From the NCBI GenBank assembly GCA_963674685.2, contig CAXXWT010000002.1:496001-560000 (forward strand): a stretch of DNA of 64,000 nucleotides, in the 5' to 3' direction. A model generated the notes under the pieces. It worked only from the letters and a program-made list of their open reading frames with translations. It was not told the DNA's origin and searched no databases. Shown piece after piece: positions 9,495-17,616 of the stretch. Each line of letters starts with the position of its first letter. The first letter of the stretch is position 1. Made by a program: the position numbers and the translations under genes. Source of the DNA: G963674685 sp963674685. Its GTDB lineage: Bacteria; Lernaellota; Lernaellaia; JACKCT01.

Positions 9495-10589
9495 ATGAAA
9501 ACCGTGCGCGTCGGGCAAGTCGGATCGGGATTTATCGGGAAAGTACACGCAAAGGCCTTCCAATCGCTTCAGGGCGTGGAAGTGGTCGCGCAGCATTGCA
9601 ACGATTCGGCCCGGGGCAAAGCGCATTGCGCGCAACTGGGCGTCCCGGATCGCTATGAAAATTACGAGGAGATGCTGGCGCGCAAGGACATCGACCTGAT
9701 TTCCATCGGCATTCCCAATTTTTTGCACGCCGAATTCGCGCTCAAGGCCATCGCCGCGGGCAAGCACGTCGTCTGCGAAAAACCCCTGGCGCTGACGCTG
9801 GAAGAAGCCGACGCCATGATCGAAGCCGCCGAGAAAGCCGGCGTCATCGTGGGATACGCTGAGGAACTTTGCTATCTGCCGAAATTCGTCGAGGCGAAAC
9901 GCATCGCCGACACCGGCGCCATCGGCGACGTATTTCTCGCCAAGCAGTCGGAAAAGCACGCCGGGCCGTACTCGCCCTGGTTTTTCAAATCCGAGACCGC
10001 CGGGGGAGGCATCCTCATGGACATGGGCTGCCACGCCATCGAGTTTTGCCGATGGGCGCTGAACAAGCCGCCGGTCAAAAGCGTGTATTGCGACATCGGC
10101 CTGTACGTCCACAAGGAAGTCACGAACCTGGACGATCACATCATGATGATCATCGAATTCGAAGGCGGCAAAAAGGCGCTGGTGGAATCCTCCTGGACGC
10201 TGCAGGGCGGCATGGAATCCAAGGCCGAACTGCACGGCACGAAAGGCGTCATCCACGGCAACCTCTATCACGAGGGCCTGGGCTTGAAGGTCTATTCCAC
10301 CGACGGCCACGGCGATTCCTGGGACAGCGACCACGTGGAAAAAGGCTGGTCGTCGCCGGAATGGGAATGGGCGTGGCAAAACGGATACCCGCAGGAAATG
10401 CAGGATTTCGTCAACTGCGTCCGAAGCGGCGATACCCCCGTGGAATCCGCCGTGGACGGCCGCGTGGTCCTGGAAATCATGATCGCAGGTTATATGTCCG
10501 CCGCGCAGGGCCGTAAAATCGAGTTTCCTTTCAAGGATCCCGGCGGATACCGCACGCCGGTGGATATATGGCTTAACGCGCAGAAGTGA
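9495..10589 (+). CDS. Gfo/Idh/MocA-family NAD(P)-dependent oxidoreductase
   Basis: A 364-residue dehydrogenase of sugars or inositol-like compounds. The N-terminal Rossmann domain begins RVGQVGSGFIGKVHAKAF. The conserved CEKPLALTLEEADAM segment (about residues 94-108) contains the family's catalytic/NADP-contacting Lys. The C-terminal alpha/beta domain carries the MDMGCHAIEFCRW region with the His typical of the active site. GGGGGA precedes the ATG. Together with the downstream sugar-kinase-like gene it suggests catabolism of an amino sugar or polyol; the substrate is not determinable here. Confidence 0.93.
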   Translation: MKTVRVGQVGSGFIGKVHAKAFQSLQGVEVVAQHCNDSARGKAHCAQLGVPDRYENYEEMLARKDIDLISIGIPNFLHAEFALKAIAAGKHVVCEKPLALTLEEADAMIEAAEKAGVIVGYAEELCYLPKFVEAKRIADTGAIGDVFLAKQSEKHAGPYSPWFFKSETAGGGILMDMGCHAIEFCRWALNKPPVKSVYCDIGLYVHKEVTNLDDHIMMIIEFEGGKKALVESSWTLQGGMESKAELHGTKGVIHGNLYHEGLGLKVYSTDGHGDSWDSDHVEKGWSSPEWEWAWQNGYPQEMQDFVNCVRSGDTPVESAVDGRVVLEIMIAGYMSAAQGRKIEFPFKDPGGYRTPVDIWLNAQK

Positions 10590-10600
10590 TGAAGGATCTT

Positions 10601-10750
10601 GGGTTTAGGGTCCAGGGTCCAGGATTTCGCCTCTGCAAACGTGTGTGGCGAAAGCCTTTCAAAGGCTGTGCAGGGTATGGAGTGTTCAGGGTTTCGATTT
10701 CACCACAGCCTTTGGAAGGCTGTGCCACATGTGACGTGCCCGGGGGATAA
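10601..10750. repeat. Mosaic repeat remnant with GGGTTTAGGG tract
   Basis: The gap starts with GGGTTTAGGGTCCAGGGTCC (10601-10620), the complement of the CCCTAAACCCTGGACCC tract at 35.8 kb. An inverted repeat around GCCTTT(C/G)AAAGGCTGTG follows. Read on the minus strand, the ends (GGGCACGTCACATGTGGCAC and CGCCACACACGT) match the borders of the module B repeats at 32.8, 35.1, 35.3 and 47.0 kb, so this looks like a variant copy in opposite orientation. Confidence 0.6.
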
Positions 10751-10805
10751 AGGCGACCATTATTTAATAAACCCACTTTAGCGGGCGGCAGATTCAATAA
10801 CTCGA

Positions 10806-11837
10806 ATGAAAAAACCCAAAACGAAAGACAACCAATACATTCTCGGCGTGGACGGCGGGGGAACGAAAACCCGCGCGGGCATCGCCGACATGCGCGGCAA
10901 CGTTCTGACGACGGCGCTGGCCGGGCCGTGCAATTTCCAGAGCATCGGCCGCGATGCGGCCAAAGGCGAGATCCGGCGCTCGATCGATCGAGCCTGCGCC
11001 GCCGCCGGCATCGCGCCGGAACAGATCGCTTCCGCCGCTTACGGCATCGCCGGGGCCGACCGGGAAAAGGATTTCGACATCGTCGGCGGCTTTGTTTCCG
11101 AAATCAATCCGGCGGCCCATTTCGTGCTGTGCAACGATACGACGCTGATTCTGCGCGCCGGAACCAAAGACGGCGTCGGCGTGGCCGCGGTGGCGGGCAC
11201 CGGCTCCAACACCATGGGCTTCAACGAAAAAGGCGACCACGTGAAGGTCGGCGGATTCGGCCCGTTCAGCGGCGACAGCGGAAGCTCCTTCGACATTTCC
11301 AGCAAAGGCCTCGTCGCCGCGTGGAAAGCCGAGGACGGGCGCGGGCCCAAAACCATCATCGTGGATATGATCTGCGAGGCGCTGAAACTCGACAACCTCA
11401 TGGACATCGTCGAACAGACCTATTTCGACAGCTACAATCCCTGTTTTCGCCTCAACGAACACACGCCCATCGTTTTTGAAGCGGCGAAAAAAGGCGACAA
11501 GGTCGCGCAGCGCATCCTGCGCCGGACGGGGCACGAGTGCGGCGCGGAAATCCTTTCCTGCATGCGCCGACTGTTCAAGGATAAAAGCCGAGCCGTGCCC
11601 ATCGTTTTAGGCGGAAGCATCTACCAAAAGGGCGTCAGCCCCTTGTTCGTGCAGTCCGTCGAGGAAAAGGTGCGCCGTGTTTATCCGAAGATCAAACTCG
11701 TGCGCCTGAAATACGATCCGTGTCTGGGCGCATTGTTTCTCGCCATGGACGCGCACCTGGGCAAGACGACGCCCGCCGGGATGCGCCGGGCCATCGCGAA
11801 AAGCTACGCTTCGGCCGTGGAAAAAGAAGAAAGTTAA
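10806..11837 (+). CDS. BadF/BadG-type ATPase, N-acetylglucosamine-kinase-like
   Basis: A 343-residue ASKHA-fold protein. The phosphate-1 motif VDGGGTKTRAGI lies at residues 15-26. A nucleotide-binding segment AVAGTGSN and the downstream FGPFSGDSGSSFDIS match the BadF/BcrA/D and NAGK group. It probably phosphorylates an amino sugar, and no Fe-S cysteine pattern of a true 2-hydroxyacyl-CoA dehydratase activator is evident. It lies 216 bp after the oxidoreductase, with a repeat between, so co-transcription is possible but not shown. Confidence 0.85.
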   Translation: MKKPKTKDNQYILGVDGGGTKTRAGIADMRGNVLTTALAGPCNFQSIGRDAAKGEIRRSIDRACAAAGIAPEQIASAAYGIAGADREKDFDIVGGFVSEINPAAHFVLCNDTTLILRAGTKDGVGVAAVAGTGSNTMGFNEKGDHVKVGGFGPFSGDSGSSFDISSKGLVAAWKAEDGRGPKTIIVDMICEALKLDNLMDIVEQTYFDSYNPCFRLNEHTPIVFEAAKKGDKVAQRILRRTGHECGAEILSCMRRLFKDKSRAVPIVLGGSIYQKGVSPLFVQSVEEKVRRVYPKIKLVRLKYDPCLGALFLAMDAHLGKTTPAGMRRAIAKSYASAVEKEES

Positions 11838-12065
11838 TCCGCCGGAAAAGTTTGGTTCATGCGGATGACAAAGCCGCTTGCCTCTGGTATCATCTCATCA
11901 CTGATTTATATCGGATAAAATTTGATGCATATAAATTTCATTTGAACGCTCAGGTGTTTTCGTCGGCGGCGCCGCCGGTAAATTATACGGATCGTTCAAC
12001 GAAGGATTAAGGGCTCGATCGACGGCATGCGCCGACAGGTTGTTCTATTACAAAGAGGAAATGGC

Positions 12066-12968
12066 ATGAGACACATTAAGTTATACTTTCCGATTATCAC
12101 TATCTCATTCATCATGGCGTTTGCCGCGCCGGCGGGCTGCGGAGGAGATTCGGATGAATCCGACCGATATTCATTCGCCGACGACAACTTCGATCCCGAT
12201 TGCCCCGACTGCCCGGTGATTACGAGTGTGCAGGAGCCGCAAGTGGTCATCAACGGGAGCACGGCTTTATTCAAAGTCCAGTTTGACGATCGACAGGGAA
12301 AAGATACGGTGCAAAGTGTGATTGCATTTCAACAAAACGATACCGAGGAATTCGTTTCCGAAATCGAAAATCCGGCCGGCGGCGTAGCCTTCAAATATTT
12401 CACGATCGGCAAAGACTTGACGGATTCCATGTTCGGCATGGGATTATCCGTCGAAGATGCGGACGGCAACAGAAGCTCGGTTTATCTTGTTGAAGTGCCT
12501 CTGATTGCAACCGGCGTGGGCGATATCAAAGTCAGCCTGACCTTTGACCTGAATGTCGATTTGGATCTTCATGTTATCGATCCACACGGCGAAGAAATAT
12601 TCTACGGCCACCCGACATCGTTATCCGGTGGAGAACTCGACCTGGATTCCAATCCGGCGTGCGATATCGATTCTGTCAACAACGAAAATGTATTCTGGGC
12701 TACGGGAACGGCCCCGGACGGCATGTATACCGTTAAAGTGGATTATTGGTCGGCCTGCGCCATCGATCCGGTGAATTATACCGTGACGGTCATGTATCTC
12801 GATGCGGCCGAAGTTTATTTTGGCGACTTTACAGCCTCGCAGGCTGACAACGGAGGTTTCGGTTCCGGTGAGTTTGTCTGCTCTTTTCTCTTCGAGCGCG
12901 ACGATGAACAAGACGATGACGCCGATGATGATCTCAACGATGATGCAGACGATGATACGGAAGATTAA
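12066..12968 (+). CDS. Lipoprotein with DUF2135-like domain and Asp-rich tail
   Basis: A 300-residue predicted lipoprotein. The signal peptide ends in a lipobox-like PAGC. A middle region contains an Ig-like stretch. A DUF2135/YfaP-like domain (about residues 160-265) shows DLDLHVIDPHGEEIFYGH...GGELDLDSN...GMYTVKVDY. The tail is DDEQDDDADDDLNDDADDD. Unlike the other Asp lipoproteins here, the Asp run sits at the C-terminus, not after the lipidated Cys. AGAGGA precedes the ATG at 12066; an earlier in-frame ATG at 12027 gives a poor signal peptide. The function is unknown. Confidence 0.8.
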   Translation: MRHIKLYFPIITISFIMAFAAPAGCGGDSDESDRYSFADDNFDPDCPDCPVITSVQEPQVVINGSTALFKVQFDDRQGKDTVQSVIAFQQNDTEEFVSEIENPAGGVAFKYFTIGKDLTDSMFGMGLSVEDADGNRSSVYLVEVPLIATGVGDIKVSLTFDLNVDLDLHVIDPHGEEIFYGHPTSLSGGELDLDSNPACDIDSVNNENVFWATGTAPDGMYTVKVDYWSACAIDPVNYTVTVMYLDAAEVYFGDFTASQADNGGFGSGEFVCSFLFERDDEQDDDADDDLNDDADDDTED

Positions 12969-13022
12969 CTTCTTTTCCTTTCAAAACATAAGTAGGAATT
13001 CCATTTGACGCCGGCCTGCCCG

Positions 13023-15311
13023 TTAAAAATCGCCCGGGTCGACGCCCTGAATCCCCGCATTCTCGAATCCGACTTTACGGCGGCTCCATACGACGGGGAT
13101 CTGCTGATCGTCCGGCGTCAGCTTTGCGAAAAGCATATATCGCGCGGCGTCGGGCATTTGCAGTTCAAGCTGATAATCGGCCGCTCCCAAGGGATCGAGA
13201 CTCACGGGCTGCAAATCCGATTCGGCTAAAATATTTCCCGAGGGATCGACGGCCATCACCTTGAGCACCGCCGTTTGCGGCGTGTCGTAATCGTTGATCA
13301 CCTGCACCGGAATCTGCTCGACGGATTCGGGCGTATAACTTTCCCGCCACGTATCCAGATAGACCATCAGCGGAGCGAAGGCGTTTTGCGCGTATTCGAA
13401 CCAGCGCGGCTCCAGCACCAGATTTTCCACGTCGATGAAGTTGTCGCTCGTAGAGCCCCAGGGTCGGGAATAGCCCAGATAGGTGAAGTGCAAAACAGCC
13501 TCGTAGCCCCGTTTGGCCCGCCAGAACTCGGTCAGCCCGCCTACGAGATAGGCGTAGGCTTCGCGATGAATTTCCGGCCCGAACGGCCCCACGCCGCCGA
13601 GAATGTCGTAATAAACCTTAAGCGTCATAAACGTCGGCGAGCCGTCCCGATTGATCCAAAGCCAGCCGTACTCGTTGTTGATGTACGGGTGTTCGGGATC
13701 GTCCCACGTAAAACGCAGCACGGTCGGAAGGCCGCCCTGCGGGGGCAGTCCGTCGTTTTCGTCGATGAGGTCCACGTCGTTATGCACGAACAGGGTAAAA
13801 AAAACGTACGGGTGGTCCTCGATGGGATCCGCGTCGCCGTGCGGGGCTTTGAATCCGCCGTTTTCCCACTGGCGCGTGGGATCGAGATCGCGAACCCGGT
13901 CCACGACCCGCGTGGTCATTTTGCTGAACGACTCGTTGGAGGAATCCCACCAGGCGATACTAGGATGATTCCAGCTTTCCTGAATCCACTCGGCGAACTC
14001 GACGGCCATTTCGTCTTCGGACCAGGGCTTGTTCGCGTTGTCGATAAAGTCCCACATCTGAAACTCATCGGCGATGATCAGCCCTTCCTCGTCGGCGATG
14101 TCGTACCAGAAATTCGGCGCCCTGCCGATGGAAATACGAAAGCTGTTCCAATGAAGCTTTTGCGGGTACTCGGTCAACAGCTTGCGAACCCATTGCTCGT
14201 CCCAGGGCAGCGCGCCCGCCAGGGGATCTTCGAAAAATCTGTGCAGCGTGATATTCGAACCGCGCAGATACATCCTTTCGTTATTAAGATAAAAACCCTT
14301 TTGGTCGCCGGAGCGCCATTCAGCTTTGCGCATGCCGAAACGCGTCGTTAGATTGTCGAGCACTTTGCCGCCGCTTTCAACGCGCGTTTCGACCTCATAT
14401 AGAAAAGGATCGTCGCAGGACCACAAGCGTACGTTTTCGATGGGGATAATCTGCTCGACCTTAAGCTCCTGCCCCGGCGCCAGTTCGATTTCATCGCTGG
14501 ATTCCCCGTCGGCTTTCTGCGGATTTTCCCACTCGCTGATGGCGCTGGTCAATTTGATGCTTTTCGCCTCGTCGTGATCGTTTTTCAGCGTGACGATAAC
14601 CTTGGCGCTGTCGTGATCGATGTCCGGCTCCACCTTGACGCGGACGATGCGCGGGGAATCGCAGGCGATAAGCTGCACGTCGTCGTATATGCCCGGCAGC
14701 CAGTATTGCTTCTCGGCGTCCTGTCCGGCGGGAACCCACGCGGGTACGTTTTCTCTCGTCGCGCCCACGCGCACCAGCAGCGTGTTTGTCATGCCCGGCC
14801 GAACGGCGTGCGTCACGTCGAAAGACGCCAGTGTGTATGATCCCAAATGCCCGCCGATGCACCATTCGTTCAGCCATACGGCGATGCCGTATTTCGCCTT
14901 GTGAATGTTCAGGATGGCGATGTCCCGCGCCTCCGGTCCCTTAAACGTGGTTCTGTACCAGAAAGCCCGGCGCAGATCGCTTGTTTCGCCGATTTGCGCG
15001 AAAGGCGGTTCGGCGGAATTCAAAAGCGCGGGAACCGGCGCGACGTGGTTGAACTCAGCCGGCGGCTCGGAGCCCGCATCGCCCTGCTCGACCTCCCACG
15101 TTCCGTTGAGGCTGATCACCGTCCGATAGGCGGATTCCTGCGCGTCCTCATCAGGCGAAGCCGTATCATCGTCAGTATCATCGTCTACCGCATTCTCGCC
15201 TGCATCATCATCGTCATCGCCGCATCCGCAAGAAACGCAACTCAGCGCGTAAAGCAAAACAATCGCCGCCAGAACCAAGATATTGATCTTCAGCAATTTC
15301 CACTCCCGCAT
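13023..15311 (-). CDS. Glycoside hydrolase family 2 lipoprotein with Asp-rich stalk
   Basis: About 762 residues. The signal peptide ends in LSCVSC (lipobox-like), followed by an Asp-rich stalk (GDDDDDAGENAVDDDTDDDTASPDED). The sugar-binding (jelly-roll), Ig-like and TIM-barrel domains of GH2 follow. The acid/base region DSSNES (Glu near residue 460) and the nucleophile region YINNEYGW (Glu near 547) are both present, so activity is expected: beta-galactosidase, glucuronidase or mannosidase class; the substrate is unclear. The ATG at 15311 is preferred over a GTG six codons upstream. It probably sits on the outer surface or periplasmic face of a membrane and trims environmental glycans. Confidence 0.88.
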   Translation of the reverse strand: MREWKLLKINILVLAAIVLLYALSCVSCGCGDDDDDAGENAVDDDTDDDTASPDEDAQESAYRTVISLNGTWEVEQGDAGSEPPAEFNHVAPVPALLNSAEPPFAQIGETSDLRRAFWYRTTFKGPEARDIAILNIHKAKYGIAVWLNEWCIGGHLGSYTLASFDVTHAVRPGMTNTLLVRVGATRENVPAWVPAGQDAEKQYWLPGIYDDVQLIACDSPRIVRVKVEPDIDHDSAKVIVTLKNDHDEAKSIKLTSAISEWENPQKADGESSDEIELAPGQELKVEQIIPIENVRLWSCDDPFLYEVETRVESGGKVLDNLTTRFGMRKAEWRSGDQKGFYLNNERMYLRGSNITLHRFFEDPLAGALPWDEQWVRKLLTEYPQKLHWNSFRISIGRAPNFWYDIADEEGLIIADEFQMWDFIDNANKPWSEDEMAVEFAEWIQESWNHPSIAWWDSSNESFSKMTTRVVDRVRDLDPTRQWENGGFKAPHGDADPIEDHPYVFFTLFVHNDVDLIDENDGLPPQGGLPTVLRFTWDDPEHPYINNEYGWLWINRDGSPTFMTLKVYYDILGGVGPFGPEIHREAYAYLVGGLTEFWRAKRGYEAVLHFTYLGYSRPWGSTSDNFIDVENLVLEPRWFEYAQNAFAPLMVYLDTWRESYTPESVEQIPVQVINDYDTPQTAVLKVMAVDPSGNILAESDLQPVSLDPLGAADYQLELQMPDAARYMLFAKLTPDDQQIPVVWSRRKVGFENAGIQGVDPGDF

Positions 15312-15430
15312 TTTATATGGCAAGTTCACCGTGAAGCATTATATAACAATTTTCATGAATCATATAAGCCTAAAATATCAGCCATGGGCTTATCGGCGAA
15401 TGAAATTTTCCCCAATGATTTTTAAGATTC

Positions 15431-15439
15431 TGCTATAAT
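15431..15439 (+). promoter_or_regulatory. Extended -10 promoter upstream of poly-Asp/Cys lipoprotein
   Basis: TGCTATAAT is an exact extended -10 element (TG-N-TATAAT, hexamer 15434-15439) 41 bp before the start codon. There is no good -35 box at the matching distance, which extended -10 promoters tolerate. It sits in the divergent gap with the GH2 lipoprotein gene. Confidence 0.55.
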
Positions 15440-15479
15440 TCATAACTGTCCGAATGAACAACAACGGAGAAAACTGGAA

Positions 15480-15998
15480 ATGAAAATCTTTAAGACCACC
15501 CTTTTTATCGCTCTGGTTTTGATGCTGGCTTCGGTTTTTGCCCTGGCCGTTGCCTGCGGGGACGACGATGATGACGACGACGATGATGACGATGATGACG
15601 ATGACGATGACGATGACGATGCGACTTGCGACGCGCAATGCATGATCGATCTGGCCGACGCTATGCTGCAGTGCGACACGAATTGGAATCATTGCGAAGA
15701 CACTGAGGATGTATGCGACCAGGCATGGTTCAATTGTTATCAGCCGTTGCGCGACTGCTACTTCGATTGCGACTCTTGCAGCGCCGAAGAAGCCGACTGT
15801 TACGCCGGATGCAATGATGATGAGAACTGCAATGACGCATGCTGGGAAACCATGGTCGAATGCAATGGCTGGGATATCGATTGCATGAACGATTGCTGGG
15901 ATGTCTATGACGCCTGCTGGGACGCCTGCGAGGACGCCGACTGCCTGGACGGCTGCGACGGAGCATACTGGGACTGCGACGTGGACTGCGTTTCTTAA
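15480..15998 (+). CDS. Poly-aspartate, cysteine-rich lipoprotein
   Basis: A 172-residue protein that I do not recognise as a known family. The signal peptide ends ALAVAC. The lipidation Cys26 is followed by Gly and then twenty consecutive Asp (residues 28-47, encoded by a mixed GAC/GAT tract at 15561-15620). The rest is acidic, aromatic (Trp/Tyr) and has 22 more Cys in loosely repeated Cx3C and Cx(6-9)C spacings such as CWETMVEC and CMNDCWDVYDAC. Such spacing suggests a disulfide-rich repeat or metal-binding surface protein. GGAG precedes the ATG, and an extended -10 and a terminator hairpin bracket it as a single-gene unit. Confidence 0.8.
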   Translation: MKIFKTTLFIALVLMLASVFALAVACGDDDDDDDDDDDDDDDDDDDDATCDAQCMIDLADAMLQCDTNWNHCEDTEDVCDQAWFNCYQPLRDCYFDCDSCSAEEADCYAGCNDDENCNDACWETMVECNGWDIDCMNDCWDVYDACWDACEDADCLDGCDGAYWDCDVDCVS

Positions 15999-16037
15999 AC
16001 AAAAATAGCTTCGTAAAATTTCATTTGAAGCGCTAAG

Positions 16038-16074
16038 AAGCCCATGAGAGGAAAGACGTTTCTCTCATGGGCTT
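16038..16074 (+). terminator. Hairpin terminator after poly-Asp/Cys lipoprotein
   Basis: A 13-bp perfect stem (AAGCCCATGAGAG with CTCTCATGGGCTT), extendable inward by G-T and A-T pairs, lies about 40 bp after the stop codon. The T-run is short (TTTGCTATTT). Confidence 0.7.
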
Positions 16075-16174
16075 TGCTATTTGAACTTTTCAATACATTC
16101 ATAAAATCCGTCGGAGAACGCCGCCTCGTATTTTCCACCGACAAAAGCTTCGGGGCCATGCTCGAAGAAAAAGC

Positions 16175-16204
16175 TAAAAGAAAAAAGCCGCATAGAGGCG
16201 GCTT
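16175..16204 (-). terminator. Rho-independent terminator of tRNA-Leu
   Basis: On the minus strand, a 7-bp stem AAGCCGC/GCGGCTT with a 6-nt loop is followed by TTTTTTCTTTT, about 30 bp after the tRNA 3' end. Confidence 0.8.
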
Positions 16205-16235
16205 CAACGATTGATGATTTGCATTGAAAATGCTT

Positions 16236-16319
16236 TGCGAAAGGGGGGAGTCGAACCCCCACGTCCTCTCGGACACAGGACCCTGAACCCTGCGCGTCTA
16301 CCAATTCCACCACTTTCGC
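16236..16319 (-). tRNA. tRNA-Leu (anticodon CAG)
   Basis: The 84-nt minus-strand sequence starts GCGAAAGTGGTGGAATTGG and ends CTTTCGC plus discriminator A. It has a 7-bp acceptor stem, a D-arm with GGTAGACGC, an anticodon stem CAGGG/TCCTG with loop TTCAGGG (CAG), a long class II variable arm (TGTCCGAGAGGACG), and a T-arm GGGGG-TTCGACT-CCCCC. The terminal CCA is not encoded. A promoter and a terminator flank it, so it is a single-tRNA transcript. Confidence 0.97.
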
Positions 16320-16349
16320 ATCTTTTCAAAAGACCCAAAGAGAGTGCTT

Positions 16350-16377
16350 ATTAACCCGGCGGACGAATCCTTGTCAA
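16350..16377 (-). promoter_or_regulatory. Sigma70-type promoter of tRNA-Leu
   Basis: On the minus strand, TTGACA (16372-16377) is followed after 16 bp by GTTAAT (16350-16355), placing the start of transcription about 20-25 bp before the tRNA 5' end. Confidence 0.6.
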
Positions 16378-16640
16378 CCGATTTGTGACGGGGGCGCTTT
16401 TTGTTTGCCGAATCGGACCTGCGTCGTTTGGACGTGATGACAATGCGTGATGTAAACAAAAGCCGCGAATAACAGACACGCCGAGCCATCGGCAAAAGGA
16501 ATCGCCAAAAACCGAACCGCAAATGCCCCATTGCAACTTGGCGTCAGCGAAGATGCGATCATGAGCGATTGAGCAACAAACCGGCAACCCGGTTTACATT
16601 TTCCTCCCCGAAAATTGCCGATGCACATCTTGCGCCGGCG
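16374..16640. repeat. Degenerate copy of module A repeat
   Basis: The gap between tRNA-Leu and the crotonase gene contains diverged module A sequence. Stretches such as AAAGCCGCGAATAACAG and GCGAAGATGCGATCATGAGCG, then a CGGCAACCCGGTTTACATTTT-like end, align in order with the three intact copies at 32.5, 33.0 and 35.5 kb. No gene is evident in it. Confidence 0.55.
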
Positions 16641-16691
16641 CGCCATTGGAATTAACAATGGATGAAAGATTACGAAAAAAAGGGAGCGACC

Positions 16692-17447
16692 ATGCCGGAT
16701 TTCGAAACCTTGAATTTCAGCGACGACGGCCGCGCAGCCGTCATCACCCTCAACCGCCCGGACAGCGGCAACAAAACGAATATGAAAATGGTCGCGGAAC
16801 TGCTCGACGCGATTCATCGCATCGAGGACGAATCCAGGGCGTCCGTCGTAATCCTTCGCGGCGCCGGCGGTGTTTTCTGCGAAGGAATCGACCTGCGGGA
16901 TTTCGTTCCGGACAAACCCCTGGACATCCACGGATTCAACAAGTGGGAAAAGGTCTGCGCAGCGTTGGAGCGCCTGAATAAAATTACCGTGGCGCTCATC
17001 GAGGGAGCGTGCGTGGGCGGCGGCGTCCAACTCGCGCTGGTCTGCGATGTGCGTCTGGCGGAGGAAAAAGCTTTTTTTCGCTTCAACGAAGTGGAGATGG
17101 GATTTATCCCCGGCCTGGCGACCTGGCGCCTGGGCAAATACATCGGCCTCGGCCGCGCGAAGTATTACGTGCTGACGGGCAAAAAAATCCCGGCGGACGA
17201 AGCGTTGCGCGTCGGCCTGGCGGACAAAGTTTTCGCATCGGCAAGCGAAGAGAAAATCCTGGCCGAGACCATCGAGGAGTTCATGCCCTTCAATCCCGAC
17301 TCCCTGGAGCTTTCCCGGCGCCTGCTGAACGAATCCTACGCCACGCATTATGAGGATTTCTCCGGGCATTTCCTCGCCGCGCAGCACCGCGCCATTTCCG
17401 GCGAGGCCTTCCAACAACAGATCAGGAAGATCAAGGAAAAGAAGTAG
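16692..17447 (+). CDS. Enoyl-CoA hydratase/isomerase (crotonase) family protein
   Basis: A 251-residue crotonase-fold protein. The oxyanion-hole regions are visible (GAGGVFCEGIDL near residues 57-68 and GACVGGGVQLALVCDVRLA near 103-121). A catalytic-type Glu occurs in FNEVEMGFIPG, and the C-terminus has the usual helical extension. It acts on acyl-CoA thioesters; the exact reaction (hydration, isomerisation, hydrolysis) cannot be told from motifs. The ATG at 16692 has AGGGAG upstream. It stands alone, without other beta-oxidation genes nearby. Confidence 0.9.
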   Translation: MPDFETLNFSDDGRAAVITLNRPDSGNKTNMKMVAELLDAIHRIEDESRASVVILRGAGGVFCEGIDLRDFVPDKPLDIHGFNKWEKVCAALERLNKITVALIEGACVGGGVQLALVCDVRLAEEKAFFRFNEVEMGFIPGLATWRLGKYIGLGRAKYYVLTGKKIPADEALRVGLADKVFASASEEKILAETIEEFMPFNPDSLELSRRLLNESYATHYEDFSGHFLAAQHRAISGEAFQQQIRKIKEKK

Positions 17448-17616
17448 AGCGATCGGCTGTGACCATGGCCGCATGACCTTGGGGAATTGATTGAATTAAT
17501 CGGCCGAGTTGCCTATTGTGATGAATGAGATGCTTCTTGCCGACAGCTTAAAAACGCGTATTATGAAATAAGAATAAAAAGGATTCGGAGCCTGCCGACG
17601 CTCGATGGGGGGAGCC

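Noticed and set aside
13275..14351. 358-codon plus-strand frame opposite the GH2 gene
   Set aside because: Shadow of the GH2 catalytic region.
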